Of a DNA stretch of 64,000 nt, positions 17,673-26,362 are shown in pieces. Origin of the DNA: Mariniphaga sp040772505 (GTDB taxonomy: Bacteria > Bacteroidota > Bacteroidia > Bacteroidales > Prolixibacteraceae); assembly GCA_040772505.1 (NCBI GenBank), contig JAXGYA010000009.1:1-64000 (forward strand), read 5' to 3'. The notes beneath the pieces were generated by a model, which saw only the letters and a program-made list of their open reading frames with translations, was not told the origin of the DNA and ran no database searches. Position 1 is the first letter of the stretch. Each line of letters starts with the position of its first letter. Position numbers and translations under genes: made by a program.

Positions 17673-18143
17673 TTATTGGTTTTCTTTCATGTATGCGGTA
17701 AGAATTTCCCTTGCCCTCTCCGGGCTTATCTCGGTATAAATTTCATCATTAATTAGCATTGCCGGCGCTTTGTGGCACCATCCCAAACAGTTTGTTTCAA
17801 GGAGTGTGAACTTCTTGTCGGGTGTTGTTTCGCCGATTTTGATTTTCAGCATGTCCTGAATTGCAAAGAGAAGCTGATTTTTCCCTTTCATGGCACAGGT
17901 AATGGTTTTGCAGACCCTGATGATGTATTTGCCGGTCGGTTTGGTTTCCAGGAAGGAGTAAAAAGTTGCTGTTCCAAATACCTCAGCCGGCGGAATATCC
18001 ATCTCACGTGCGATTTCAACTATGGTGTATTCCGACAGGAAATTTTCCTGCTGAATCACTCCCTGCAAAACCGGCAACAGATTTTTACGGTTTCTGCCAT
18101 GCTGGTCAGCCAGATCTTTGATTAATGTTTGTATCGGATTCAT
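17673..18143 (-). CDS. hydC: NuoE-like 2Fe-2S hydrogenase subunit (HydC/HndA type)
   Basis: This 156-residue thioredoxin-fold protein carries one 2Fe-2S cluster, bound by C78, C83, C119 and C123 (CKTITC and CLGWC spacing as in NuoE). It pairs with the NuoF-like subunit in the diaphorase part of the hydrogenase. It is the first gene of the three-gene operon. The usual GTACH-type sequence is replaced by TITCAMKG, a mild divergence. Confidence 0.92.
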   Translation of the reverse strand: MNPIQTLIKDLADQHGRNRKNLLPVLQGVIQQENFLSEYTIVEIAREMDIPPAEVFGTATFYSFLETKPTGKYIIRVCKTITCAMKGKNQLLFAIQDMLKIKIGETTPDKKFTLLETNCLGWCHKAPAMLINDEIYTEISPERAREILTAYMKENQ

Positions 18144-18459
18144 AGGCTAAATTTTAATTTTAAATTCCAAAATTGAAAAATAGAGAAAATTATCCATAAA
18201 TATAGACAGATGTTTGAAATAAAGTCCTATAAAATCTGGCAATATTTCTGTTATTCAACATAGTTTTATCGGTTATAAATAGATTAATTTTAAATAAGAG
18301 CCATATTTTGATTTTTAGCCGCTAAATGCCTAGAAAAGTGATTTGTGGTGCACTTTTTGCGTATATAATATATATTTATGACGGACGCAACCTTTTTAGC
18401 CATGAGGTTGTCTTATCTCCGTTACCACATAAGTTTAATTTTTTAATGTTCAGTAAACC
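18144..18459. other. Divergent intergenic region between hydrogenase operon and 18460 gene
   Basis: The 316 bases are AT-rich and hold no ORF. They must contain promoters for the hydrogenase operon and for the carboxypeptidase-regulatory-domain gene, but I cannot assign -33/-7 pairs with confidence. A short CAACC...GGTTG hairpin sits at about 18388-18410. Confidence 0.5.
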
Positions 18460-18855
18460 ATGAAAACTTTTTTGAAACTATTTTATTCAACAATAGTTTT
18501 ATTTTTCTCTTTTGCTGCCCAGGCGCAGCTTGTATCCGTAACAGGATATGTACGTGATTTTGTATCGGGCAAGGCTGTGGAAAGTGTTGCCGTTTATGAG
18601 TCAGTTTCCGGAATTGGCACCATCACCAACAGTGATGGATATTATAAACTTTTACTGAGCAAAGGCAACCGTGAATTGAAAATTTCGAGTCCGGGCTATG
18701 AGTCTTTTAAACTTCCTTTTAAAATGAATGCCGATACTGTGATTTCTGTTAATCTAAAATCAATGAATGTGGTAAACAACAGAATTGTGTCCGGGAGCAG
18801 ATTGAAAAAGGATACAACGTCTAACCGGAATGAAGCTAAATTGAAAGAAGAATAG
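18460..18855 (+). CDS. Secreted protein with one carboxypeptidase-regulatory-like domain
   Basis: This 131-residue protein has a signal peptide (residues 1-22, ending AQA) followed by a single CarboxypepD_reg-like beta-sandwich (about 25-105), shown by VTGYVRD, the VAVYE strand, GTITNSDGYYKL and the SSPGYES turn. The last 25 residues are charged and probably disordered. In TonB-dependent receptors this domain forms the N-terminal extension, but here it stands alone with no plug or barrel. Function is unknown; a periplasmic binding or scaffold role is possible. Confidence 0.75.
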   Translation: MKTFLKLFYSTIVLFFSFAAQAQLVSVTGYVRDFVSGKAVESVAVYESVSGIGTITNSDGYYKLLLSKGNRELKISSPGYESFKLPFKMNADTVISVNLKSMNVVNNRIVSGSRLKKDTTSNRNEAKLKEE

Positions 18856-18910
18856 CGTCAGGTTTTTGTAGCTGAAAAATTCACTGTTTCAAAGAAAATC
18901 CAATTTTTTA

Positions 18911-20554
18911 TTATTTGTTTAAAACGGGAGTAATTGTAATTCCCTGACTTTTGTCAGGCCGGGGGATGTGCAGTAGATCGCTCAAAGTAGGCACCAGGTC
19001 AATGGCATTATATTTTTCGGTAATCACCTGCGGGCGAACCCCAGCTCCGTAAAAAACCAGCGGAATATTCGACTGGTCTGTATAGTTCACTCTATGGTAT
19101 TTGTAGGTAGGTTGCCAACCCTCTTTCAGTATATATAAAAAGTCGCCCGACCTGCTCTTGGTATATGATTTATAAAGGGTGGAGAGCAGCCCGTTGGAAG
19201 AACTTCCCGTTTCAAGCTGGTGCGCCGGCATGGAGAGCTGAACGCCTTCAAACTGATTGATAAATCCGGCAGCATCTTCACGGATATCATTCAAATTAAG
19301 TTTGGATTTTTTTATTAAATCGTGATTGAGATAAACCTGACAATCTGAATGGTGTTCGATATATTTCCCTTCTCCATAGGAAACATTCAGGTAGGAAGTG
19401 AGCAGCGCCATTGCATTTTCCGGATAAAAGTAGTTTACCGGCAGATTGAATTTTTCTTTCAGATAATCAACAGGGTAGGAAGCTGATGTGTTTGCTGTAA
19501 GAAAAAACAGAACATTTTGTTTGCCAAATCTATTTTCAGCATGATCAATCAGTTCCGCTAAATATTTATCAAGATAGAGATAGTTGTCCTGCATTTCCAG
19601 CGAAGCGGGCCCAAAGAGGTTATTTTTGTCATCCATCGAAGAGAAGGTGAACGAAACAAAGTCGGTGTACTCATCTTCACCTACAGGTTCATTGTCAAGC
19701 AGGGCGATTGCGAAATTTTTCATTAACTCATTTCCGTATGGAGTTGATTTTAACGGGGAGAAGTTTTCTGCTGCTTTGACATATTTCCTGATGTTGTGCG
19801 GAAAGGTATTCCATTTTTCAAAATACCCCTTTTCAAGCGGATAGTTGTCGGGTAGGCTTTCTGTGTAAAAGTTTCCGGGCAAAAGCAACACCCAGTTCTG
19901 ATTCGTATATCGCTCAAAATATTTCAGATTGTTGAATTCGCGCACCCAACCGGGGAAAGTACTCACATAAAATGAACTTGAAATCATGCGTCCCGATTCG
20001 GGATCAAACCAGTATGCTCCGTCAGCCGAATGTCCGGCAGAAAAAATAGCCGATTCACGGTTCAATGCAGCGCTGAATACCAGGGACTTCCCGTGCGTGA
20101 AGATTTTTAGATTATCAGTGATTGTAGTTGAAAGAAGCTGTTTTGGAGAAGCGTTTCCAAATTTGGTGTCGGCGCCCACTGTAAAGTAGTAATCATCGAC
20201 AGTGCATTCCACCTCCTTGCTTTTATTTCTGTCATACCAGGTTTTTCCGACAATTCCGTGAAGCGACGGAGTTGTGCCCGTATATAAAGTGGCTGTTCCG
20301 CTGGCATAATTTTGAAAATAGTGTGTTAAGTTAACATTGGTGCACACTGCACCTTGTGAAAAGAGTTTTTTAAAACCGTTTTCTCCGAAAGTATTCCAAT
20401 AGCGCTGAATGTAGTCGGGCCGCATATTTTCAACAATAACTCCAATTACAACTTTTGGCTTTTCGCCTCCCGGGGAAAAAGCCTGTTGTGCCCAAGAAAA
20501 ATGGAAAGATAACAGTAAAGAACAAAAAATCAGCGTAAAAATTCTCGTTGTCAT
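18911..20554 (-). CDS. PafA-like alkaline phosphatase superfamily protein, probably inactive
   Basis: This 547-residue secreted protein (signal peptide to about Q23) follows the PafA/type I phosphodiesterase fold: VENMRPDYI near 41-49, YTGTTPSLHGIVG at 91-103, and IPLVFYG near the end. Key metal ligands are changed. The usual TADHG motif reads TANTS (N355, T356), the D-x3-H motif reads DDKNN (H to N312), the first aspartate is E42, and the nucleophilic threonine segment is shortened to NYASG. The fold and length are intact, so this looks like a pseudo-enzyme and not a decayed gene. A different chemistry using S85 is possible but unlikely without the DH pair. Confidence 0.8.
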   Translation of the reverse strand: MTTRIFTLIFCSLLLSFHFSWAQQAFSPGGEKPKVVIGVIVENMRPDYIQRYWNTFGENGFKKLFSQGAVCTNVNLTHYFQNYASGTATLYTGTTPSLHGIVGKTWYDRNKSKEVECTVDDYYFTVGADTKFGNASPKQLLSTTITDNLKIFTHGKSLVFSAALNRESAIFSAGHSADGAYWFDPESGRMISSSFYVSTFPGWVREFNNLKYFERYTNQNWVLLLPGNFYTESLPDNYPLEKGYFEKWNTFPHNIRKYVKAAENFSPLKSTPYGNELMKNFAIALLDNEPVGEDEYTDFVSFTFSSMDDKNNLFGPASLEMQDNYLYLDKYLAELIDHAENRFGKQNVLFFLTANTSASYPVDYLKEKFNLPVNYFYPENAMALLTSYLNVSYGEGKYIEHHSDCQVYLNHDLIKKSKLNLNDIREDAAGFINQFEGVQLSMPAHQLETGSSSNGLLSTLYKSYTKSRSGDFLYILKEGWQPTYKYHRVNYTDQSNIPLVFYGAGVRPQVITEKYNAIDLVPTLSDLLHIPRPDKSQGITITPVLNK

Positions 20555-20727
20555 AATTTTTTACTTTGCCGCCAAAATTAACAAAGTCATCTGTTATTCA
20601 TTACTGTCTTGTGTAATTTAATGTTTTGTGAAATTTCTCTTATTTACTTTTTATAGTGACTCATTTTGAAACTTCTGAGATAAACCTGTGTTAAAAAAAA
20701 TATTTACTTTGACTTAAAATTACAGAT

Positions 20728-22026
20728 ATGGCAAAGAAGCGTGTAAATGTGGTGACAATGGGATGTTCAAAAAACCTTGTCGATTCGGAAGTTTTGCTCA
20801 ATCAGCTTGAGCGCGGGGATTTTGAAGTGGCACATGATTCTGACGAAACTGGATTTGATGCAGTTTTTGTGAATACCTGCGGTTTTATTCACGATGCAAA
20901 ACAGGAATCAATTGACATGATCCTGGATTATGTTGAAGCCCGTAAACGCGGAGAAATCGGGAAATTATTTGTGATGGGATGCCTGTCGGAACGCTACCGC
21001 AAAGAGCTGGAACAGGAAATTCCTGAAGTTGACCGCTATTTCGGCAAGTTTGATCTCAAAGCGATGGTGGATGAGCTGAAAGTAACTTTCAAGCCGGAAT
21101 ATATTTATGAGCGGAAAATAACCACGCCTTCGCATTATGCCTATCTGAAAGTTGCCGAAGGCTGCAACCGCTCATGCGCATTTTGTGCCATTCCCATGAT
21201 GACCGGAAGTCACAAATCCCGGACGGTTGAAAGTCTTGTTCAGGAAGCAAAATATCTGGCAAGAAAAGGGGTGAAGGAGATTTTGCTTATCTCTCAGGAA
21301 TTGTCTTCCTACGGTATCGACCTGTATGGCAGAAACTTCCTTCCGGAACTGATTGCCCGTATTTCGGAAATTGAGGGAATAGAGTGGATACGCCTTCATT
21401 ATTTGTATCCCACAAAATTTCCTTACGAAATTTTGCCGGTGATGCGGGATAACCCCAAAGTGTGCAGATATCTTGATATGCCTTTGCAGCATATTTCCAA
21501 TCCGGTGCTGAAAAACATGATGCGCCACGTAACCCGTGAAGAGATCGAAGCGCTTATTTCACATATAAAACAGGAAGTGCCCGGCGTAATACTCCGCACA
21601 ACGATGTTGGTTGGTTTTCCGGGAGAAACCCAAGCTGATTTTGAAGAGCTGAAACAGTTCATTGCCGGTGCAAAGTTTGAGCGATTGGGTGTTTTTACCT
21701 ATTCGCATGAGGAAAATACATATGCTGCCAAAAAATTCAGGGATGACATTCCGCAGAAGATAAAACAAGCTCGCGCAGATGAAATCATGGAGCTTCAGCA
21801 GCAGATATCGGGAGATTTAAACCGGCAGAAAATTGGCAATGTATATCGGGTAATTATCGACCGGAAAGAAGACGGTTATTATGTGGGACGGACAGAGTAC
21901 GATTCGCCGGAAGTGGATGGGGAAGTGCTTGTTTCTTCTCCTGGCGAACTAAGAAAAGGGGAGTTTTGCAACGTAAAAATAACCGGTGCTGAAGATTATG
22001 ATTTGTTTGGGGAGGTGATTCTCTGA
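20728..22026 (+). CDS. rimO: Ribosomal protein S12 methylthiotransferase
   Basis: This 432-residue radical-SAM enzyme adds a methylthio group to Asp of ribosomal protein S12. It has the N-terminal UPF0004 domain with conserved cysteines (MGCSKN, NTCGFI, MGCLSE), the radical-SAM motif C146/C150/C153 (CNRSCAFC) and a C-terminal TRAM domain from about 365. Length and motifs separate RimO from MiaB. It is divergent from the PafA-like gene and ends five bases before the convergent outer-membrane gene. Confidence 0.95.
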   Translation: MAKKRVNVVTMGCSKNLVDSEVLLNQLERGDFEVAHDSDETGFDAVFVNTCGFIHDAKQESIDMILDYVEARKRGEIGKLFVMGCLSERYRKELEQEIPEVDRYFGKFDLKAMVDELKVTFKPEYIYERKITTPSHYAYLKVAEGCNRSCAFCAIPMMTGSHKSRTVESLVQEAKYLARKGVKEILLISQELSSYGIDLYGRNFLPELIARISEIEGIEWIRLHYLYPTKFPYEILPVMRDNPKVCRYLDMPLQHISNPVLKNMMRHVTREEIEALISHIKQEVPGVILRTTMLVGFPGETQADFEELKQFIAGAKFERLGVFTYSHEENTYAAKKFRDDIPQKIKQARADEIMELQQQISGDLNRQKIGNVYRVIIDRKEDGYYVGRTEYDSPEVDGEVLVSSPGELRKGEFCNVKITGAEDYDLFGEVIL

Positions 22027-22031
22027 GCTTC

Positions 22032-23012
22032 TTACTTCCCGAAAAGGTAAATGACTGATAGCTGTTGCTGCTGATCCAGCTTTACGCCGTCAATCAGATG
22101 AAACGAAAGATTAAAATGTCCTTTGACGTTTTTTTTGTTAATGAAATACCAGATTACATCGGTGCGCCAGTAGTTTTTAAGCCTGTAAAAGAGATCACCG
22201 TTTTTAAACCTGTGTCCATCGCCCGAATGTAGTACAGATTTTATTCCGTAGTTTTTATAGCGTCCCTGAGCTTCTGCAAACAGGCTGAAAGCCTGAATAA
22301 ACTCATTGAATTCATCCCGCTCGCGAAAAGACGATTCCAGAACACCGGCTTTGACAAAACCGTTGACTGATGCGCTTTTTGAAGTGCGCACACCTGTCTG
22401 AAGGGCAAAGCCGAGATAATCCTTTACGAAAACGCCCGGGAATCTGATTTTAGCTCCTGCGTCGTGAAACATGAGCAAATAATTTTGAAAAAATAGGTTT
22501 TTATGAAAAATTTCACCCGAAAAACCGGCAGTAAAATTTTCACGAACCATCTCGGTTTGTCTTCCTACCCAGTCCACAAAACCGTTTTGATGCCCCCATG
22601 CCCAGCGCACTTCGCCGAACATTCCTTCCAGATTCGGGCGATAATAGAGCAGGGTGTCGGTCATCATGGCAAGTGGAAAATCAATGCGGGCGCGCCGCGG
22701 GAAAGCACCAAACAAAAAACTTTTCCTGCTGTCGGTGTATTCGTAATACATAGTTAGCCGGGGTTTGTGAAAATCAATATCGCTGCCAAACTCTAAAAGA
22801 TGGTTCAATCCCACCCTGATGCGGTTATTATCTGTTTTAATACCGACTTCAAAAGCGCCGCGGCTGCCTAAAATGGTTTGTGACATAGCCTTTTCACTGG
22901 CATATTCGCGATTGTCGCCAATTCCTTCAAACATCACCTGATACTCAAATTGCTGTGCTGCCCCGAAAAGCGGGAGAAAAATCAGCAGGATATTAAAAAG
23001 TTTTCTCATCAA
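22032..23012 (-). CDS. Putative outer-membrane beta-barrel protein
   Basis: This 326-residue protein has a signal peptide (MMRKLF...GAAQQ) followed by alternating hydrophobic/polar strands rich in Tyr, Phe and Gly, as in porin-like barrels, ending in an SVIYLFGK strand. I do not recognise a named family. The pattern fits a phosphate-selective porin or DUF-type barrel of Bacteroidota. No genetic partner helps, since the convergent rimO is housekeeping. Confidence 0.6.
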   Translation of the reverse strand: MMRKLFNILLIFLPLFGAAQQFEYQVMFEGIGDNREYASEKAMSQTILGSRGAFEVGIKTDNNRIRVGLNHLLEFGSDIDFHKPRLTMYYEYTDSRKSFLFGAFPRRARIDFPLAMMTDTLLYYRPNLEGMFGEVRWAWGHQNGFVDWVGRQTEMVRENFTAGFSGEIFHKNLFFQNYLLMFHDAGAKIRFPGVFVKDYLGFALQTGVRTSKSASVNGFVKAGVLESSFRERDEFNEFIQAFSLFAEAQGRYKNYGIKSVLHSGDGHRFKNGDLFYRLKNYWRTDVIWYFINKKNVKGHFNLSFHLIDGVKLDQQQQLSVIYLFGK

Positions 23013-23915
23013 TTTTAGTTATTTCAAGAAACACGAAAGTAATAATAACTTGTTTCATTCATGGTAATTATGATTGAATGCGTCTCTTTTTTCAGAACTT
23101 TAACTTATTGATTTTATTTAGTATTACCCTAAATATCCATCAAAGTAGCTTTTTTTTGTTTTTACGGGTTACCTTTTCTCTTTTTTGGGGAATATAAATA
23201 TAGAGTGGATAAATTGGATTTATGGAATAGAATTCTTTAGATATTTTGACTTGTATTGAGCTGCAAAAAAATCTGAAATAATTTGTTAAGAAAATACAAG
23301 GGGACGCTTAAGCACCCCTCTGAATATAATTGATTTATTAACGGGCAAGAGGGCCCCTCACCCAAATGCCCATAAAACAGTTAAAAACTGTGAATGCACG
23401 GCAACAGATAACAGAAGTAACTTTCAACAGCAAACCTGGCTTTCCCCCTTCGCCTGCCTGCAAGCAGGAATTTACAGTATAAAGGAGGTGGTTGAGGCAC
23501 GAAGCCGGAGGATTAGGGAGATGATGGAGAATGGAGAATTGACACTCACCTCTCATCTCTCACCTCTTTCCTATCTCTTTAGGGAGATGTCCGCAGGACA
23601 GAGGGGCTTCTTCTTCATTCCTTAATCCGACGTTGTCAGGAGCTTCGCACGCTGACAAGTCTGCTGACGTTGCTACATCCGTAAACCTGTCAGCGTCGCC
23701 AGACCTGACAGCGTTAATGCATGCCTTTCTGTTTGCCTGAAATCAATCCCCCTGAATCCCCTTCGCCAAGGGGGACGAGCGCTGATGAGGCCTATAGGCT
23801 CAAAAAAGGCAGAACTTCACCTTAATAGTTATTCAGATTTGGTATAAAAAAATAAGTAATCCCGATTTTCAATAATTGAAAATTTTCTTACTTTTATTTG
23901 CCAAAATAAAAAAAT
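23013..23915. repeat. Gene-free, repeat-rich intergenic region
   Basis: About 900 bases contain no plausible gene. The first 300 are AT-rich. From about 23300 come G/C-rich tracts that fold: TTGTCAG (23633-23639) with CTGACAA (23652-23658), CCTGTCAGCG (23686) and CCTGACAGCG (23704), and CCCCTT/AAGGGG around 23758-23773. The text (CCCCTGAATCCCCTTCGCC, GGGAGATGTCCGCAGGACAGAGGGG) looks like interspersed non-coding repeats common in Bacteroidota chromosomes. Any transcription is unknown. Confidence 0.6.
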
Positions 23916-24578
23916 ATGGATGTACGTATTGATGAGAGCTGGAAAACAGTGTTGGCAGAAGAGTTTGAAAAACCTTATTTCGCAGTACTGACCGATTTTG
24001 TCAGAAACGAATATAAAACCCGCACCATACATCCGCCTGCAAGGCTTATTTTCAACGCTTTTGATCAGTGTCCGTTCACTGATTTGAAAGTGGTAATTCT
24101 TGGGCAGGACCCTTATCATGGCCCGGGACAGGCGCACGGGCTTTGCTTTTCGGTGAATGACGGCATTGATTTTCCACCCAGTCTGCTAAATATTTTTAAG
24201 GAGTTGAAAAATGATACCGGCAGGGAGATTCCGGAGAGCGGTAACCTGTCCGGCTGGGCAAAACAAGGGGTTTTATTGCTCAATGCCACGCTAACCGTGA
24301 GGGCAGGGCAGGCAGGTTCTCACCAGAACAAAGGGTGGGAAGAGTTTACGGATGCGGTCATTCATAAAATCAATGAGCAAAAAAAACATACTGTATTCAT
24401 TTTGTGGGGAAATTATGCAATAAACAAGGCAAGATTTATTGATCGGGAGAAACACCTGATTCTAAGCTCTGTACATCCTTCGCCACTGTCGGCAAGCCGT
24501 GGTTTTTTTGGCAACAGCCATTTCAGCAAAGCAAACCGGTTTCTTCAGTCTAACGGACTGACTCCGATACAATGGTAA
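23916..24578 (+). CDS. ung: Uracil-DNA glycosylase
   Basis: This 220-residue family 1 enzyme removes uracil from DNA at the start of base-excision repair. It shows the water-activating motif GQDPYHGPGQAHG with D65, the LLNATLTVR segment and the DNA-intercalation loop HPSPLSASRGFFG. Length is standard. It stands alone after the repeat-rich spacer. Confidence 0.96.
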   Translation: MDVRIDESWKTVLAEEFEKPYFAVLTDFVRNEYKTRTIHPPARLIFNAFDQCPFTDLKVVILGQDPYHGPGQAHGLCFSVNDGIDFPPSLLNIFKELKNDTGREIPESGNLSGWAKQGVLLLNATLTVRAGQAGSHQNKGWEEFTDAVIHKINEQKKHTVFILWGNYAINKARFIDREKHLILSSVHPSPLSASRGFFGNSHFSKANRFLQSNGLTPIQW

Positions 24579-24684
24579 CCCTGTATCGAAGAAGAAATGG
24601 CTAAGTTATTTTCGGCAGATTTCGCTGTTCACCAATTAATTCGGACACAGAGCTTCAGAGTGATTTGCTTTTGGGAAATTGGTT

Positions 24685-24714
24685 CGCAAGTTTTTTCTAA
24701 ATGCCGTGTCTAAT
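24685..24714 (+). promoter_or_regulatory. Putative ECF-sigma autoregulated promoter, copy 1
   Basis: This 30-base element ends in GTGTCTAAT, 26 bases before the sigma ATG. It matches 23 of 30 positions of a second copy before the anti-sigma gene (25324-25353), both opening CGCAAGTTTTT. Conserved blocks about 16 bases apart with a GTCTAA -10 are as expected for an ECF promoter. Confidence 0.6.
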
Positions 24715-24740
24715 TTATAATTTAGGCGGACAAACAATTA

Positions 24741-25322
24741 ATGAACGAAGCTGAAATAATAGAAAAATTAAAACAGGGGGATGAGAGTGCATTCCGGGAA
24801 CTGGTTGATATCTACCGCCAGATGGTGGTAAATACCTGTTTTGGATTGTTGCACAATACTGATGATGCTGAAGATGTTGCTCAGGATGTTTTCATCGAAG
24901 TGTTTCGTTCTGTTAAAAATTTCAGAGCCGATGCTGAAATTTCTACCTGGCTTTACCGCATTGCCGTAAACCGCTCGCTCAACTTCATTCGCGACAACAA
25001 AAAACGAAAATGGTTTCAGTCGTTCGACGATGTGGTGGAGTCGAAAAAAGAGATGCTAATCCCGTTGCATCTTCAAAGCACTGACGACCCGGAATCTGAA
25101 CTGGAAAAGAGCCAGCGTGCCTTGATTCTACACGAAGCCATCGATTCGCTTCCCAAGAACCAACGCGTGGCTTTTACTCTAAACAAATACGAAGATTTGG
25201 CCTACAGGGAAATATCGGAGGTGATGAACCTTTCCCTCTCTTCGGTGGAGTCGTTGATTCACCGTGCAAAAAAGAACCTTCAGAAAAAATTACACCACTG
25301 TTACAAAAAAAAGTGCATTTAA
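24741..25322 (+). CDS. ECF-family RNA polymerase sigma factor
   Basis: This 193-residue factor has sigma region 2 (DAEDVAQDVFIEVFRSV near 45-65, STWLYRIAVNRSLNFIR near 70-90) and region 4 (LPKNQRVAFTLNKYEDLAYREISEVMNLSLSSVESLIHRAKK split as a helix-turn-helix near 130-185). It directs polymerase to envelope-stress promoters. It is followed by its zinc-finger anti-sigma and two CpxP-like proteins, a Cnr/Zra-like arrangement. The shared motif upstream points to autoregulation. Confidence 0.93.
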   Translation: MNEAEIIEKLKQGDESAFRELVDIYRQMVVNTCFGLLHNTDDAEDVAQDVFIEVFRSVKNFRADAEISTWLYRIAVNRSLNFIRDNKKRKWFQSFDDVVESKKEMLIPLHLQSTDDPESELEKSQRALILHEAIDSLPKNQRVAFTLNKYEDLAYREISEVMNLSLSSVESLIHRAKKNLQKKLHHCYKKKCI

Positions 25323-25323
25323 C

Positions 25324-25353
25324 CGCAAGTTTTTAACAAATTATGTGTCTAAC
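25324..25353 (+). promoter_or_regulatory. Putative ECF promoter, copy 2, before anti-sigma gene
   Basis: This near-copy of 24685-24714 (23 of 30 identical, ending GTGTCTAAC) starts two bases after the sigma stop and lies 18 bases before the anti-sigma ATG. It would let the sigma factor boost its own inhibitor and the CpxP-like genes separately from itself. Confidence 0.55.
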
Positions 25354-25371
25354 CAATAAATAAGGAATGTG

Positions 25372-25809
25372 ATGAAATGCGAAAAGCTACATAAAAAACT
25401 GATTTTCTTCCTCGATGGCGACTTGCCTGAAAAAGAAGCACAGGAAATTAATTCACACCTGAATGAGTGTACTGATTGCGCTGCATTTGCCGAAGACATG
25501 AAGAAAACACTGGAAATTATTCAGGAAGAAAAATCGCCGGAGGTGAATCCATTTTTTTATACCCGTTTAAAAGCCCGGATGGAAAATGAGGAGGCACGGG
25601 AAGAACAACAGGTTGGATTTCTAATTTGGGAAAAAGTGTTGCAGCCAGCCTTCTTTTCGTTGCTTCTGCTGGCAGGAATTTATACCGGCATAAAAATCGG
25701 GCAGCCGGTAAACAACGAAAAAGGTCAAAATATTTTTGCCGAAACTGAATTGGTTCCATTTTTAAATGAAATGGAGGCAGAACCAATTGAAACATTTTTA
25801 ATGGAATAG
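25372..25809 (+). CDS. Zinc-finger anti-sigma factor, membrane-anchored
   Basis: This 145-residue protein starts at ATG 25372 after AAGGA; an in-frame GTG lies three bases before. Its N-terminus has the ZAS motif H29-x3-C33-x2-C36 (HLNECTDC), which holds ECF sigma factors inactive. One membrane helix lies at about 85-105 (FFSLLLLAGIYTG), leaving a short periplasmic tail that ends four bases before the CpxP-like gene. It presumably releases the sigma factor on an envelope or metal signal. Confidence 0.88.
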   Translation: MKCEKLHKKLIFFLDGDLPEKEAQEINSHLNECTDCAAFAEDMKKTLEIIQEEKSPEVNPFFYTRLKARMENEEAREEQQVGFLIWEKVLQPAFFSLLLLAGIYTGIKIGQPVNNEKGQNIFAETELVPFLNEMEAEPIETFLME

Positions 25810-25813
25810 AGAC

Positions 25814-26341
25814 ATGGCACTACAAAATAAATACCGCATACTTGTTTGGGTTATTGTCATTCTGGTAGCTACCAACCTCTCTATGGGCTTTTCGTTCCTG
25901 TACCATAAACAGCAGGATAAAAAGCTACTGGAACAAACAGAACAGGAAGCCGTTGAATTGCCGGCACAGCAGCGCACCCGGTTTTTCAGGGAGCAACTGA
26001 ACCTGCAACCGCAGCAAATGAACGCATTCAGAGAACTGAACCGTGAATTCAACCGGACTGCCTGGCAAATTAACCATCAACTGGAAAGTTTACGTATTGA
26101 AATGGTTACCGAAATGGGCAGTCAAACACCTGACAAAATAAAACTGGAGGCTATTTCAAAAAAAATTGGAGAATTACACACCCGTTTAAAAAACGAAACC
26201 ATCGATTACTACCTTGCAATGAAAGAGGTTTGCACCGATGAACAGCAAAAAAAACTGAATGAAATTTTCATTTCAGTATTGAAAAAGAATGAAGATGTCA
26301 GACTGCCTCAACATGGCAGAAGATATAGAAATAACAGATAA
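25814..26341 (+). CDS. CpxP/CnrX-like periplasmic sensor, membrane-anchored
   Basis: This 175-residue protein has an N-terminal membrane helix (about 9-30) and a helical periplasmic domain with the LTxxQ-type motifs LNLQPQQ (near 68) and CTDEQQKKL (near 147), typical of the Spy/CpxP/ZraP/CnrX fold. Beside an ECF sigma and anti-sigma it most resembles CnrX, which senses metal. No histidine-rich metal site is obvious, so the signal could instead be misfolded protein. Confidence 0.82.
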   Translation: MALQNKYRILVWVIVILVATNLSMGFSFLYHKQQDKKLLEQTEQEAVELPAQQRTRFFREQLNLQPQQMNAFRELNREFNRTAWQINHQLESLRIEMVTEMGSQTPDKIKLEAISKKIGELHTRLKNETIDYYLAMKEVCTDEQQKKLNEIFISVLKKNEDVRLPQHGRRYRNNR

Positions 26342-26362
26342 ATAATTAAAAAATTAGAAATC

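Noticed and set aside
23338..23556. 72-codon ORF in the repeat region
   Set aside because: It is composed of interspersed repeat sequence and lacks protein-like features.
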